Of a stretch of 64,000 nucleotides of DNA, positions 42,586 through 51,114 are shown in pieces. The position numbers and the translations under genes were made by a program. Every line of letters starts with the position of its first letter. Position 1 is the stretch's first letter. This stretch comes from Eutrophocola sp965662685 (GTDB taxonomy: Bacteria; Pseudomonadota; Gammaproteobacteria; Pseudomonadales; Pseudohongiellaceae), in assembly GCA_965662685.1 (NCBI GenBank), contig CBFIIQ010000010.1:18145-82144 (forward strand). Reading direction: 5' to 3'. The notes below the pieces were generated by a model. That model had not been told where the DNA came from, searched no databases, and saw only the letters and a program-made list of their open reading frames with translations.

Positions 42586-43937
42586 CGGAAGCCACCCATG
42601 GCACGGAACATTTCACGGCGATCCGTCTGGCCAGCCTGTCCAGGTGCCCCCGGGATATTTTGCAGAATCCCGGCTACCACTTCATCACCAACTTCAAGGC
42701 CGGAAATCACTTCAGCGGATATTCTACTGGTGACACCCACCATAATTTCCCGCTCTTCAAAGCCACCGCTGCTGTTAACTACCTGAACGGTTGCCAGTCG
42801 TCTTGCCGGCGCCGCTTGGGTATTTCCCCGCCCTGCTCCCTGCCCCGGCCTGGCGGCAGGATTACCACCTCCGGCTGCGGCAAAGGCACCAGGTCGTCTT
42901 GTGCCTGCAGCAGCCCCTGTAGCTCCGGCACCTGGTTGGTCAATGAAGGTTAACGCACCAATGGGAACTGTAGGTACATTTTCAGCAGATGAGGTAACGA
43001 AATATACTTGGGCCGTCATATCAGAAAGTAAAGAACCATCACTGTTATCAATATCAAACAGACCGGTATAGAGCACCACATTATTTTCAACTATCGGGGT
43101 AGGCAGTATCTGGCGCACAGTGGAATACCAACGCCTGTTTCCTCCACCCAGCGTCGTGAAATAGACCGGCATACCCTTCCTGATACTGCTGATATCCGCT
43201 TCCGATATTTCAGTTTCGACGGTCATGGTGCTCAAATCAGCAATTCTCAGAATGGTTGGCGCTTGCTGGTTGGCATTTATGGTGCGGCCTTCATTCATAT
43301 CCAGCGATACCACTGTGCCGGCTGAAGGCGCATAGATTCTGGAGAATTCGAGCTGGGTCTCATCACTTTCCAGGCTCGCTTTACTCTGGATAATCTGTTT
43401 TTCCAGCTGGATCAGGCCAGCTTCTGCAGACGCCAGATTATTAATAGCATTGTCATAATCCAGCTCACTGGTAGCATCGGCCTCCCGTAATCGTTCCTGA
43501 CGCCGCGCATTGGCTCGAGCCAGTGCAAGGGATGCGTTACGCGCGGCAATTTGTGCTTCCAGAGCTTCAATACTGGCGCGACTGGCTTCCACTCTGGCTA
43601 ACTGGATTCGGGCATCTATTTCGGCCAACAACTGGCCTTCTTCGACGACGTCGCCAATATCTACATGCAATGTCTCGAGAATGCCATTCACCTGGGCACC
43701 GACATCAACAAAGTCAAAGGGTTGCAGACTGCCAGCAGCAGTAATGGTATTTTCAATATTACCTGTTTGCACCGTCGCTATTAGTGGCTGATTGGTGGTT
43801 TCCTGCTGTCCTCTGGATTGCCAGTAATACCAGACGCCAGCACCACACAGCACCAGAGCAATAGCAAAAACCCAGAGCTTTTTGCCAGGACGTCCTGTCT
43901 TTACTGGAGTATCAGACTCTACTTCACTTGTATTCAT
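42582..43937 (-). CDS. MacA-type periplasmic adaptor (membrane fusion protein)
   Basis: The 451-residue adaptor links MacB to the outer-membrane duct. It has an N-terminal membrane anchor (about residues 20-40), a lipoyl domain half (FDFVDVGAQVNGILETLHV), a coiled-coil hairpin of about residues 105-185, the second lipoyl half (IYAPSAGTVVSLDMNEGRT) and beta-barrel domains. Near residues 345-395 a low-complexity stretch rich in Gly, Ala, Arg and Pro (GAGATGAAAGTRRPGAF and GQGAGRGNTQAAP) interrupts the C-terminal region. Most MacA proteins lack it. Confidence 0.92.
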   Translation of the reverse strand: MNTSEVESDTPVKTGRPGKKLWVFAIALVLCGAGVWYYWQSRGQQETTNQPLIATVQTGNIENTITAAGSLQPFDFVDVGAQVNGILETLHVDIGDVVEEGQLLAEIDARIQLARVEASRASIEALEAQIAARNASLALARANARRQERLREADATSELDYDNAINNLASAEAGLIQLEKQIIQSKASLESDETQLEFSRIYAPSAGTVVSLDMNEGRTINANQQAPTILRIADLSTMTVETEISEADISSIRKGMPVYFTTLGGGNRRWYSTVRQILPTPIVENNVVLYTGLFDIDNSDGSLLSDMTAQVYFVTSSAENVPTVPIGALTFIDQPGAGATGAAAGTRRPGAFAAAGGGNPAARPGQGAGRGNTQAAPARRLATVQVVNSSGGFEEREIMVGVTSRISAEVISGLEVGDEVVAGILQNIPGAPGQAGQTDRREMFRAMGGFR

Positions 43938-44210
43938 TCTTTTGTTCAGCCGATTTACAGTGTTAATACATACCGTTATCGAGCTCTAAACGCTGTAACA
44001 GTATTGTTGGTTTACCTGATTTTGTTCTATTCACATTGTTTTCACAAAGAACAATGCATGGTCCGACGAGTGTATCTTTAAATGACCCGGGAAATGAGAA
44101 TTAATAAAGGATTTAGTGGAGCAATTTCAGCGAGTTAGGAGCACTTCACAAGAAACTTACAAGGGTAATGTGAGACTTCAATTACCCGGACTAATGGCAA
44201 TGGATCTGAC
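43938..44210. other. Intergenic region upstream of the MacA-like gene
   Basis: No gene is seen. It contains the promoter region of the efflux operon (minus strand), but no convincing hexamer pair was found. Confidence 0.4.
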
Positions 44211-44495
44211 TCAGGTCTCGGAGGTCGACTCTTTGCTTTCCAGAGGAATAAACAGACATACCCCCATGAACACTGCTGTCATTACCAGAACTGTCACCAT
44301 GCCACCAGGGGAAAATCCTGAGGCAACAAGGGCGCGCACAGCCATGGCAAAAAAGATGATAGAAACTACACTGGTATAAATCAGATTCATTCTCAGTTCA
44401 ACGCCGCAATTCTGGCAAACATGAGGCCGTTTCATCAGCTTGGTCATAGCATCCATGGCTTCTTGCTGACACACTGGACATTGGTTGCTGCTCAT
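44211..44495 (-). CDS. Small zinc-ribbon membrane protein, function unknown
   Basis: The 94-residue protein starts at the ATG at 44495, which has a GGGAGG site 9 bp upstream. Residues 1-32 hold two cysteine pairs (CPVC and CQNC) that look like a zinc ribbon. Two hydrophobic helices follow (about residues 38-55 and 63-82). Not recognised as a named family. It lies 112 bp downstream of trpD's stop region on the same strand. Confidence 0.7.
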   Translation of the reverse strand: MSSNQCPVCQQEAMDAMTKLMKRPHVCQNCGVELRMNLIYTSVVSIIFFAMAVRALVASGFSPGGMVTVLVMTAVFMGVCLFIPLESKESTSET

Positions 44496-44607
44496 TTCTT
44501 CTATCCTCCCGGATACATCAATAAATTTGACCACTCTCGGGTGTGGCATAATCTAGAACATAATTTAGCTATTATTACTAACTTTATGTTTTTATTATAG
44601 TATTTTT

Positions 44608-45642
44608 TTAATTATTTTGACTATTAGTGATTTTGACCAATGTAGCCAGAACCGATTTGGCTTTTCCAGAATCAATGGCGGCCGCTGCCAGAGCAACGCC
44701 TTCACGGATATCCTGAGCTTTTCCGGCAATACGCAAAGCGGCGGCAGTGCCGAACAGGACAACATCGCGGTAGGCATCGAGTTGCCCATGGAGCAAGGCA
44801 TTCAGGCGTTCAGCGTTATAAACGGCGTCGCCCCCTTTCAAATCCTCCAGGCTGGCAACAGGAAGCCCGGCCTCTTCCGGTGACAGGCTAAATTCGCTGA
44901 CCATACCTTCACTCACTTCACAGATAAAGTTATTACCTGTGGTACTCAATTCATCAAGATGATCAGCACCATGGACGACCCAGGCTTTTTCACAACCAAG
45001 TCTGGCCAATACCTCTGCCATTGGCCTCACCCATTCCTGAGCAAAGACACCAATTAAGTAATTTTTAACACCGGCCGGATTACACAGGGGGCCAAGAATA
45101 TTGAATATCGTGCGCACGCCCATCTCGACCCGCACCGGTCCGACATATTTGAACGATTCATGGTGACGAGGAGCCATCATAAAACCAATGCCCGCTTCTG
45201 CAATTGACTGCTCTATGCGAGCAATATCTGCTTCCAGATTAACCCCCAGCGAGGTCAATACATCGGCGGCCCCGGACTTGGATGACAGGGCACGATTGCC
45301 ATGCTTTGCCACGGGAACCCCGCAAGCGGCAGTGACAATGGCTGTTGCCGTGGAAATATTCAGCGTGCCGGAACCATCACCACCGGTTCCGACTATATCA
45401 ATGGCATCCGCAGGGGCCGTTACTGACAAAGCCTTGGACCGAATAACATCTACAGCGGCACTGATTTCATCAACATTTTCACCGCGCATCCGCAATGCCA
45501 TCAGAAAACCGGCGATCTGTGCTGGCGTGGCGCGGCCGGACATAATGATCTCAAAAGCTTGCCGTGCGTCCTCGAAAGACAATACCTGGGCGTCAGCTAC
45601 TTTTCCCAAATAGGGTTTGAGTTCTGTCAGTGCTTCGGTCAT
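44608..45642 (-). CDS. trpD: Anthranilate phosphoribosyltransferase
   Basis: TrpD joins anthranilate to phosphoribosyl pyrophosphate in tryptophan synthesis. The 344-residue protein carries the PRPP loop DIVGTGGDGSGTLNIST, the KHGNRALSSKSGAADVL segment and the anthranilate-binding MAPRHHESFKYVGPVR. No trpC or trpG is next to it here; in this window it follows folD on the same strand. Confidence 0.96.
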   Translation of the reverse strand: MTEALTELKPYLGKVADAQVLSFEDARQAFEIIMSGRATPAQIAGFLMALRMRGENVDEISAAVDVIRSKALSVTAPADAIDIVGTGGDGSGTLNISTATAIVTAACGVPVAKHGNRALSSKSGAADVLTSLGVNLEADIARIEQSIAEAGIGFMMAPRHHESFKYVGPVRVEMGVRTIFNILGPLCNPAGVKNYLIGVFAQEWVRPMAEVLARLGCEKAWVVHGADHLDELSTTGNNFICEVSEGMVSEFSLSPEEAGLPVASLEDLKGGDAVYNAERLNALLHGQLDAYRDVVLFGTAAALRIAGKAQDIREGVALAAAAIDSGKAKSVLATLVKITNSQNN

Positions 45643-45683
45643 TACATCCGTCCTGCCGTTTGTCTTATCAACTATGCAATCGA

Positions 45684-46556
45684 TTACTTCATGCTTATGG
45701 CGTTAAGTGTGTTCTGCATCAGGGAAGCGATAGTCATTGGGCCTACACCGCCTGGTACCGGGGTAATGAAGCTGCATTTGTCCTTGACGCCGTCAAAGTC
45801 GACATCTCCAGTCAGGCGCCAGCCACGCTCGCGGCTGTCATCAGGCACGCGGGTAGTTCCCACATCAATAACTACTGCACCTTCCTTGACCATGTCGGCA
45901 GTCACGAATTCCGGCTTGCCGATGGCGACGATAAGAATATCGGCGCTGGCACAGATTTCTTTCATATTGCCGGTACGACTATGCACCATCGTAACAGTGC
46001 AGTTGCCAGGATTGGCATTACGCGACATCAGGATGGACATTGGTGTACCAACAATATTACTGCGACCTACCACTACACAATGTTTACCGCTGGTTTCGAT
46101 ATTATTGCGCTTGAGTAATTCCACAATGCCATTGGGCGTAGCAGAAATATGGGTAGGCAGTCCTAGCATCATACGGCCAAGGTTTTCCGGATGAAAACCG
46201 TCCACATCCTTGCGCGGATGGATAGTCTGGGTCACTTTATCTTCATCAATATGATCAGGTAACGGTACCTGTACAATGAATCCATCGATTGCATCGTCGT
46301 GGTTGAGTTTCTCAACCAGTTTCAATAATTCTTCTTCGCTGGTTTCTTCAGCCAGTTCAATAAGGGTAGAGTCAAAGCCAACGCGTTCGCAGGCCAGTAC
46401 CTTATTGTTAACATAGGTTTTGCTGCCACCGTCATTGCCGACGAGAACCGCGGCGAGATGGGGAATCTTGCCGCCTGCTGCCTTGATTTCATCAACTTTT
46501 GCAGCGATATCCTGTTTTAGTGCTTCGGCAGTAGCCTTGCCATCCAGTAATTCCAT
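45684..46556 (-). CDS. folD: Bifunctional methylenetetrahydrofolate dehydrogenase/cyclohydrolase FolD
   Basis: FolD interconverts 5,10-methylene-, methenyl- and 10-formyl-tetrahydrofolate. The 290-residue protein has the catalytic YVNNKVLACERVGF lysine region, the signature GFIVQVPLPDHID and the NADP-binding VVGRSNIVGTPMS, with PVPGGVGPMTIASLMQNT near the end. I start at the ATG at 46554-46556 (MELLDGKATAEAL), preceded by GAGG; 12 upstream codons do not match the family. With the formate-tetrahydrofolate ligase at 51115 it forms a route from formate to methylene-THF. Confidence 0.96.
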   Translation of the reverse strand: MELLDGKATAEALKQDIAAKVDEIKAAGGKIPHLAAVLVGNDGGSKTYVNNKVLACERVGFDSTLIELAEETSEEELLKLVEKLNHDDAIDGFIVQVPLPDHIDEDKVTQTIHPRKDVDGFHPENLGRMMLGLPTHISATPNGIVELLKRNNIETSGKHCVVVGRSNIVGTPMSILMSRNANPGNCTVTMVHSRTGNMKEICASADILIVAIGKPEFVTADMVKEGAVVIDVGTTRVPDDSRERGWRLTGDVDFDGVKDKCSFITPVPGGVGPMTIASLMQNTLNAISMK

Positions 46557-46656
46557 AATGACCTCATTTGCGCTCAGTAAAAAAGCGGCCATTTTACAGA
46601 ATAAGGGGAGAGAAGTGGAGCTGTAATAGAGTTTTCAGCGTTAGTACATCAACATC

Positions 46657-48837
46657 TCAGAGACGCGCGATGGCATCCAGAATGATTCCTTCTGTGAGCA
46701 ACTGCGGCAACACCTGTGCAGGTTTCGACGGATCGGACGGATACATCAGGTAAAGCGGAACCCCACTGGTCTGAAAGCGCTTCAATACTTCGGTGATAAC
46801 CGGGTCGTTATTGGTCCAGTCTCCCTTCAGATAGCTTACGTTATTGTCTGCCATAGACTGGACAACCGTATCGCTAGTCAGCGCCACCCTTTCATTCACC
46901 AGACAGGTAATACACCAGGAAGCTGTCATATTGACGAAAACAGGGGTACCGCTTTCACGTAATTCGGCCAGACGCGCATCACTGTATACCTCAAAATTCT
47001 CCCCATCCGTCCGGCCTGCCGCTTGTCCTGCCAGGCTGGACTGCTGTGTCTTCAGCATGGGCGATCCCAGCAGGGAGAAAACACCCACCATACAAAGCAC
47101 AGCAACGCCTATTTCAAAATAGCGCCAGTAGGAAGTCGTTTGGCGCTGATATAACCAGGCCGCTACAGCGATAAAAACACAGCTCAGCGCTACCAGCGCC
47201 ATCGCATCAACACCGGTTTGGCGCCCCAGCACCCATAATAGCCAGACCGCTGTGCCATATAGAGGAAAGGCAAGAAACTGTCTAAAAGTCAGCATCCAGC
47301 TGCCAGGCCGGGGCAGCATTTTTGCCAAAGCGGGAATAAATGAAAACAATAAAAATGGCAAGGCCATGCCAAAGCCAAGGGCGACAAAAACTGTGAGGGC
47401 GACAATCATTGGCTGGGTAAAGGCAAATCCCAGGGCTGCGCCCATAAACGGCGCCGTGCATGGACTGGCCACAAGACTGGCCAGCACACCGGTAAAGAAA
47501 GAGCCAGTATAGCCTTCCTTATCAGATAGCTCGGAGCCCAATCCCATGATGCCTGTCCCCAGTTCTATAACACCGGACATCGAAAGCCCCATCAGGAAAA
47601 ACAGGTAAACCAGTGCAGCGACGAACCAGGGAGATTGTAACTGGAAACCCCAGCCGATAAGAGCACCGCCGGCCTGCAGGCTTAACAGAATGATGGCAAG
47701 GGTGAGGAAGGACAAGATTACACCGGCCGCATAAGCCACGCCATGGAGTCGCTGTTCACGCACCGGTGCATTGGCATTGCTGGCAAGGCTCATTGCCTTG
47801 AGAGAAAGTACCGGGAATACACAAGGCATCAAATTAAGAACCAGTCCGCCAACCATGGCAAACAGGAAAACCGTCAGCAATCCCATGTCTGCAGTACTAT
47901 TAACAGTACCTGTGGGGACCAGAGCATCAAGGTTTGCCAGCGTCACTCCATCCGGTGTGCCGTCAAATTCATAGGCTGTTATCAATCCTCCCTGGTCTTC
48001 AACCAACAACAATCCACCGAGTCTTGCCGGAGGTTCGCGCAAGGCACGGGCGTGAGCTTTTTGTGACAATTGCATGCTGGACATCTGAGAAGTAATGTCC
48101 TGCTCAGCAATGTAATCAACCATGCGATGGGTGTCAGGAATAAAGGTAATGCTGCGGGCATCGTCAAAAACAGGGTCCGTAGCCTGAATCAGCAGATTGA
48201 GATTTCCATCAGAAAAAGAATAGGTAGCATCAAGCGCAATATCATCTCTAGGCAGGCTTTCACGAGTTCGGGCAAAGCCATCGGCCCAGCGTGAATCCGT
48301 AGCTGCGAGCCCGACGTTGGAGACAGGGATAGAGAGATTAACAGTAGCGCCTCCGGGAATGCATATCTCTTCACATTCCAGCCATACCGCCTCTGCGCCT
48401 ATAGAAAGAGAACTGGCAGAGAAGTCATCCGCAATGCTTAATTCTGTCAGCAGGAAAATTTCATCTGTATAGCCAAAATCCACCAAATCAGCGGGCAATT
48501 CAAAACGTTCGGGTAACGGCCAGACGATTTCTCCAGCGCTAACACCTTCTGGTAGCTGCCAGTTGATTAAGGTTGGCTTGCCTGCATCACCCGGGTTTTT
48601 CCAGTAAGTGTGCCACTTTTCCATATGTACCAGTCTCAGTGCGACCCACAGCGACTCCCCTGGAATCGCAGCCTCATTTTCAGCAACCAGTTGTGCATCG
48701 ACATGCTGGCCCTGAACAAGAGACGAAATGCCCTGTGAAAAAACCTGACCAGACATTGCGATGAAAAACACGGCAATGAGGTGACGAATGACTTTTTTGC
48801 CTGAGAATATTACGTTTGAAGACATTTTAATTTTCAT
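46657..48837 (-). CDS. DsbD/ScsB-like protein-disulfide reductase
   Basis: A 726-residue inner-membrane thiol reductase. After a signal peptide (about residues 15-35) comes a periplasmic N-terminal domain with the Cys pair WLECEEICIPGG, as in the DsbD-related ScsB group. Eight membrane helices follow, containing LNLMPCVFPVLSLK and ASPCTAPFMGAALG with the membrane cysteines. The C-terminal thioredoxin-like domain has the active site SWCITCLVNERVAL. It would carry electrons from cytoplasmic thioredoxin to periplasmic partners such as DsbC or cytochrome maturation. It overlaps the upstream hydrolase gene by 11 bp. Confidence 0.92.
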   Translation of the reverse strand: MKIKMSSNVIFSGKKVIRHLIAVFFIAMSGQVFSQGISSLVQGQHVDAQLVAENEAAIPGESLWVALRLVHMEKWHTYWKNPGDAGKPTLINWQLPEGVSAGEIVWPLPERFELPADLVDFGYTDEIFLLTELSIADDFSASSLSIGAEAVWLECEEICIPGGATVNLSIPVSNVGLAATDSRWADGFARTRESLPRDDIALDATYSFSDGNLNLLIQATDPVFDDARSITFIPDTHRMVDYIAEQDITSQMSSMQLSQKAHARALREPPARLGGLLLVEDQGGLITAYEFDGTPDGVTLANLDALVPTGTVNSTADMGLLTVFLFAMVGGLVLNLMPCVFPVLSLKAMSLASNANAPVREQRLHGVAYAAGVILSFLTLAIILLSLQAGGALIGWGFQLQSPWFVAALVYLFFLMGLSMSGVIELGTGIMGLGSELSDKEGYTGSFFTGVLASLVASPCTAPFMGAALGFAFTQPMIVALTVFVALGFGMALPFLLFSFIPALAKMLPRPGSWMLTFRQFLAFPLYGTAVWLLWVLGRQTGVDAMALVALSCVFIAVAAWLYQRQTTSYWRYFEIGVAVLCMVGVFSLLGSPMLKTQQSSLAGQAAGRTDGENFEVYSDARLAELRESGTPVFVNMTASWCITCLVNERVALTSDTVVQSMADNNVSYLKGDWTNNDPVITEVLKRFQTSGVPLYLMYPSDPSKPAQVLPQLLTEGIILDAIARL

Positions 48838-49537
48838 TTCCTGTAAACCACTGAAGCAGAATTTGACTTACCTGTTCTGGCTTTTCCATGGTAACCATGT
48901 GACCTGCATCACTTATTATCTCCAGACGAGAGCGCTTTAATTGCCCAGCCATCTGCTGATGTTGCTGCGGTGGACTCCACGAATCCTCATCACCAGCAAT
49001 GAGTAGCACTTCCTGTTCGATCCGAGGCAGGATTGCAGTCTGATCTTTTCGTCCCAGCAATGCTTTTACCTGCCCAAAAAAATCATCGACACTATTGCGA
49101 AGAATCATTGCATGAATCTCCCCAATCAGTTTTTTATCCTGATGCCTTGCCGGGTGCACCATTGGCAAGGTCCAGGCATCCGCCACCGCCTGCAAACCAT
49201 GCTCGGTAGCTTTGTCCAACAGAATCTGACGTTTTTGAGGTTCATCAGCCTTTACCGCATGCACTCCGGAATCCAGGACCGCAAATTTATCAATTCTCTT
49301 TCCTGCCATCTCCATTAATTCCCAGGCTACCCTTCCGCCCATGGAATGGCCGGCCACCGAGAAACGCTCCGGTGCCTGCTCAAGCACATAGGCCGCCATA
49401 TCAGTTAACGAATCAAATCCACGAAATACCGGGATGATTACATTGGCACAGGGTGACAAGGCTTTTTGTTGATCTACCCAGACAGCTTCATCACACATTA
49501 AACCGGGTAATAGAAATACAACGGGTTTGTCAGTCAT
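48827..49537 (-). CDS. Alpha/beta hydrolase fold protein
   Basis: The 236-residue protein begins with VVFLLPGLMCDEAVW (oxyanion region), has the nucleophile elbow VAGHSMGGRVAWELM with Ser and a C-terminal ISDAGHMVTMEKPEQV with the catalytic His; LIAGDEDSWSPPQ supplies the Asp. The substrate is unknown. No signal peptide is present. It overlaps the DsbD-like gene. Confidence 0.88.
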   Translation of the reverse strand: MTDKPVVFLLPGLMCDEAVWVDQQKALSPCANVIIPVFRGFDSLTDMAAYVLEQAPERFSVAGHSMGGRVAWELMEMAGKRIDKFAVLDSGVHAVKADEPQKRQILLDKATEHGLQAVADAWTLPMVHPARHQDKKLIGEIHAMILRNSVDDFFGQVKALLGRKDQTAILPRIEQEVLLIAGDEDSWSPPQQHQQMAGQLKRSRLEIISDAGHMVTMEKPEQVSQILLQWFTGNEN

Positions 49538-49577
49538 AAAATAATTCGCAGCAAGGGAAAGTCAGTATCAATTACTT

Positions 49578-50903
49578 TCAGGGTTGGAAGATTTCTGGTT
49601 TGGTATCACGAAGAATAGCCGTTATTGCTTCCCGATCTCTTTCGGACAATGCGCCAAAGACCTCGTCACCTGCTTCACCAGCAAGCACCAGCCGGATTTT
49701 TTTGTATAGAAAAGATTTTACCTTCTCAGGCAAGGCTGCAATGGCATCTGAATAAATCAGGTAACTGAGCGGATATTTGAATGTACGGTTTCTTAAGTCA
49801 AGTTCGCGCAGCGAGCGTCCTTCGCTATCCTTTGGCCCCAGTGACTGAAAATAGTCGGTAAATCCCGAGGACCCTGTAACAACATCGGTTAATGGCACTT
49901 CATGCAGCATAAAAAGGGATTCAACCAGCGGGTTCACAAACTCTTCAAGCTCAGTGTCACTAATCTCGCCATGTTGATAAATCCTGGTGCGACTTTCAAA
50001 ATTCAGGCGCGACAGTTTGTTCTGCACTTCAATCTGGTGTTCCAATACAAGCAGCGCCACTATATCGCTACCACTACTTATATATGGTGATGTATCGAGA
50101 AATTCTGACAAATCAGCTTTATTGCCATTAACACTTAAATCCAGGTTTCTGAGCTTGGCAAGATCATCAATCACGAAATTACCCATAATATCCTGGCCAC
50201 CGTGGCTGCCACTGACATAAAAACCGCCCCAACGTCGGTTTAATGGCGTACTTGTATCAGTGATGATGCTTACTTCATGAGTGACAATTTCACCCTTCTC
50301 ATTCGCCAGCACCGAACTCAATAAAAAGCGCGGTACGCCACCGCCGGTCATGGAGTAGGAATCATGACAGCGCAGGCAGCGGTTCATTTCTCTTTCCACA
50401 ACAGGGTCTTGTGGATCCTGGGAAAACACCATGAATACCGGCCCCAGGTTTGGGTCCATGCTGGAAATCTCAAGGGATCGGCTGTTTTGAATGAAGGCGA
50501 TGTAAGTATCGTCATTAAAGTAGATCGCACGTGGTGTGGCTGCTGTAACAAAGCGGGTTTTCAGAGCTGTTTTAGAGAACACCAGAGCCTGGGACGAAGG
50601 GTCAATATCCAGCGCCTCCAGGAGTGAATCCAGGTAGCCTCTACCCTCGGCATCATAGACCAGGTCTAGTTTGCCACTTTCAATATCAGCCATTAGCCGC
50701 GTCACCCTGTCCGTGAGAGGCGCGCTGGCATAATTCACTCCCGGATACGCCTCAGCATAGGAAAAACCCTGAGCCAGTAACGACTCTGGCAGCAACGACA
50801 TAACAACAGCCCACAGCAACAAAGGCCGGGCAAATTTGCTGACCTGTGAGGATATTTTATTTGCGACCAGTGCTGACCAGCAATTTAATAAATACTTATT
50901 CAT
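49578..50903 (-). CDS. Secreted monohaem protein of unknown function
   Basis: The 441-residue protein has an N-terminal hydrophobic signal (about residues 27-45, ending LLAQG) after a long basic region and a single haem motif CLRCH (residues 176-180), followed by the conserved-looking SYSMTGGGVPRFLLSS and RRWGGFYVSGSHGGQD. The rest is helical and not recognised. The haem sits in mid-chain, unlike in electron-carrier cytochromes c. I start at the ATG at 50903; the GTG 16 codons upstream would place the promoter-like TATAAT inside the gene. Confidence 0.72.
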   Translation of the reverse strand: MNKYLLNCWSALVANKISSQVSKFARPLLLWAVVMSLLPESLLAQGFSYAEAYPGVNYASAPLTDRVTRLMADIESGKLDLVYDAEGRGYLDSLLEALDIDPSSQALVFSKTALKTRFVTAATPRAIYFNDDTYIAFIQNSRSLEISSMDPNLGPVFMVFSQDPQDPVVEREMNRCLRCHDSYSMTGGGVPRFLLSSVLANEKGEIVTHEVSIITDTSTPLNRRWGGFYVSGSHGGQDIMGNFVIDDLAKLRNLDLSVNGNKADLSEFLDTSPYISSGSDIVALLVLEHQIEVQNKLSRLNFESRTRIYQHGEISDTELEEFVNPLVESLFMLHEVPLTDVVTGSSGFTDYFQSLGPKDSEGRSLRELDLRNRTFKYPLSYLIYSDAIAALPEKVKSFLYKKIRLVLAGEAGDEVFGALSERDREAITAILRDTKPEIFQP

Positions 50904-50909
50904 GTGGCT

Positions 50910-50915
50910 ATTATA
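50910..50915 (-). promoter_or_regulatory. -10 element immediately before the monohaem protein gene
   Basis: A perfect TATAAT on the minus strand ends 7 bp before the ATG at 50903, which would put transcription start at or next to the A of the start codon. The corresponding -35 (TCCAAA) is weak. If used, the mRNA would be leaderless. Confidence 0.4.
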
Positions 50916-51022
50916 GGGTGTTCGGCAAAACATTTGGACTTTACTGGCCACCTTTATGGTTTGAGCATTAAAAAATAATCCGCTTGCAAGGCCTTTGGAT
51001 AGTTAATTTTCCCAGCTAAAGG

Positions 51023-51031
51023 TGCTAAAAT
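51023..51031 (+). promoter_or_regulatory. Extended -10 promoter for the formate-tetrahydrofolate ligase gene
   Basis: TGCTAAAAT followed by a GC-rich discriminator, 84 bp upstream of the ATG. It has the same layout as the promoter at 4414-4422. Confidence 0.55.
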
Positions 51032-51114
51032 CGCCGGCCTTTGACACCAAGCAAGTCAGCAATACGCTGTATTTTCTCGTTTTTTCAGAAAAAGTAACTA
51101 AGGAACAATCCCCC

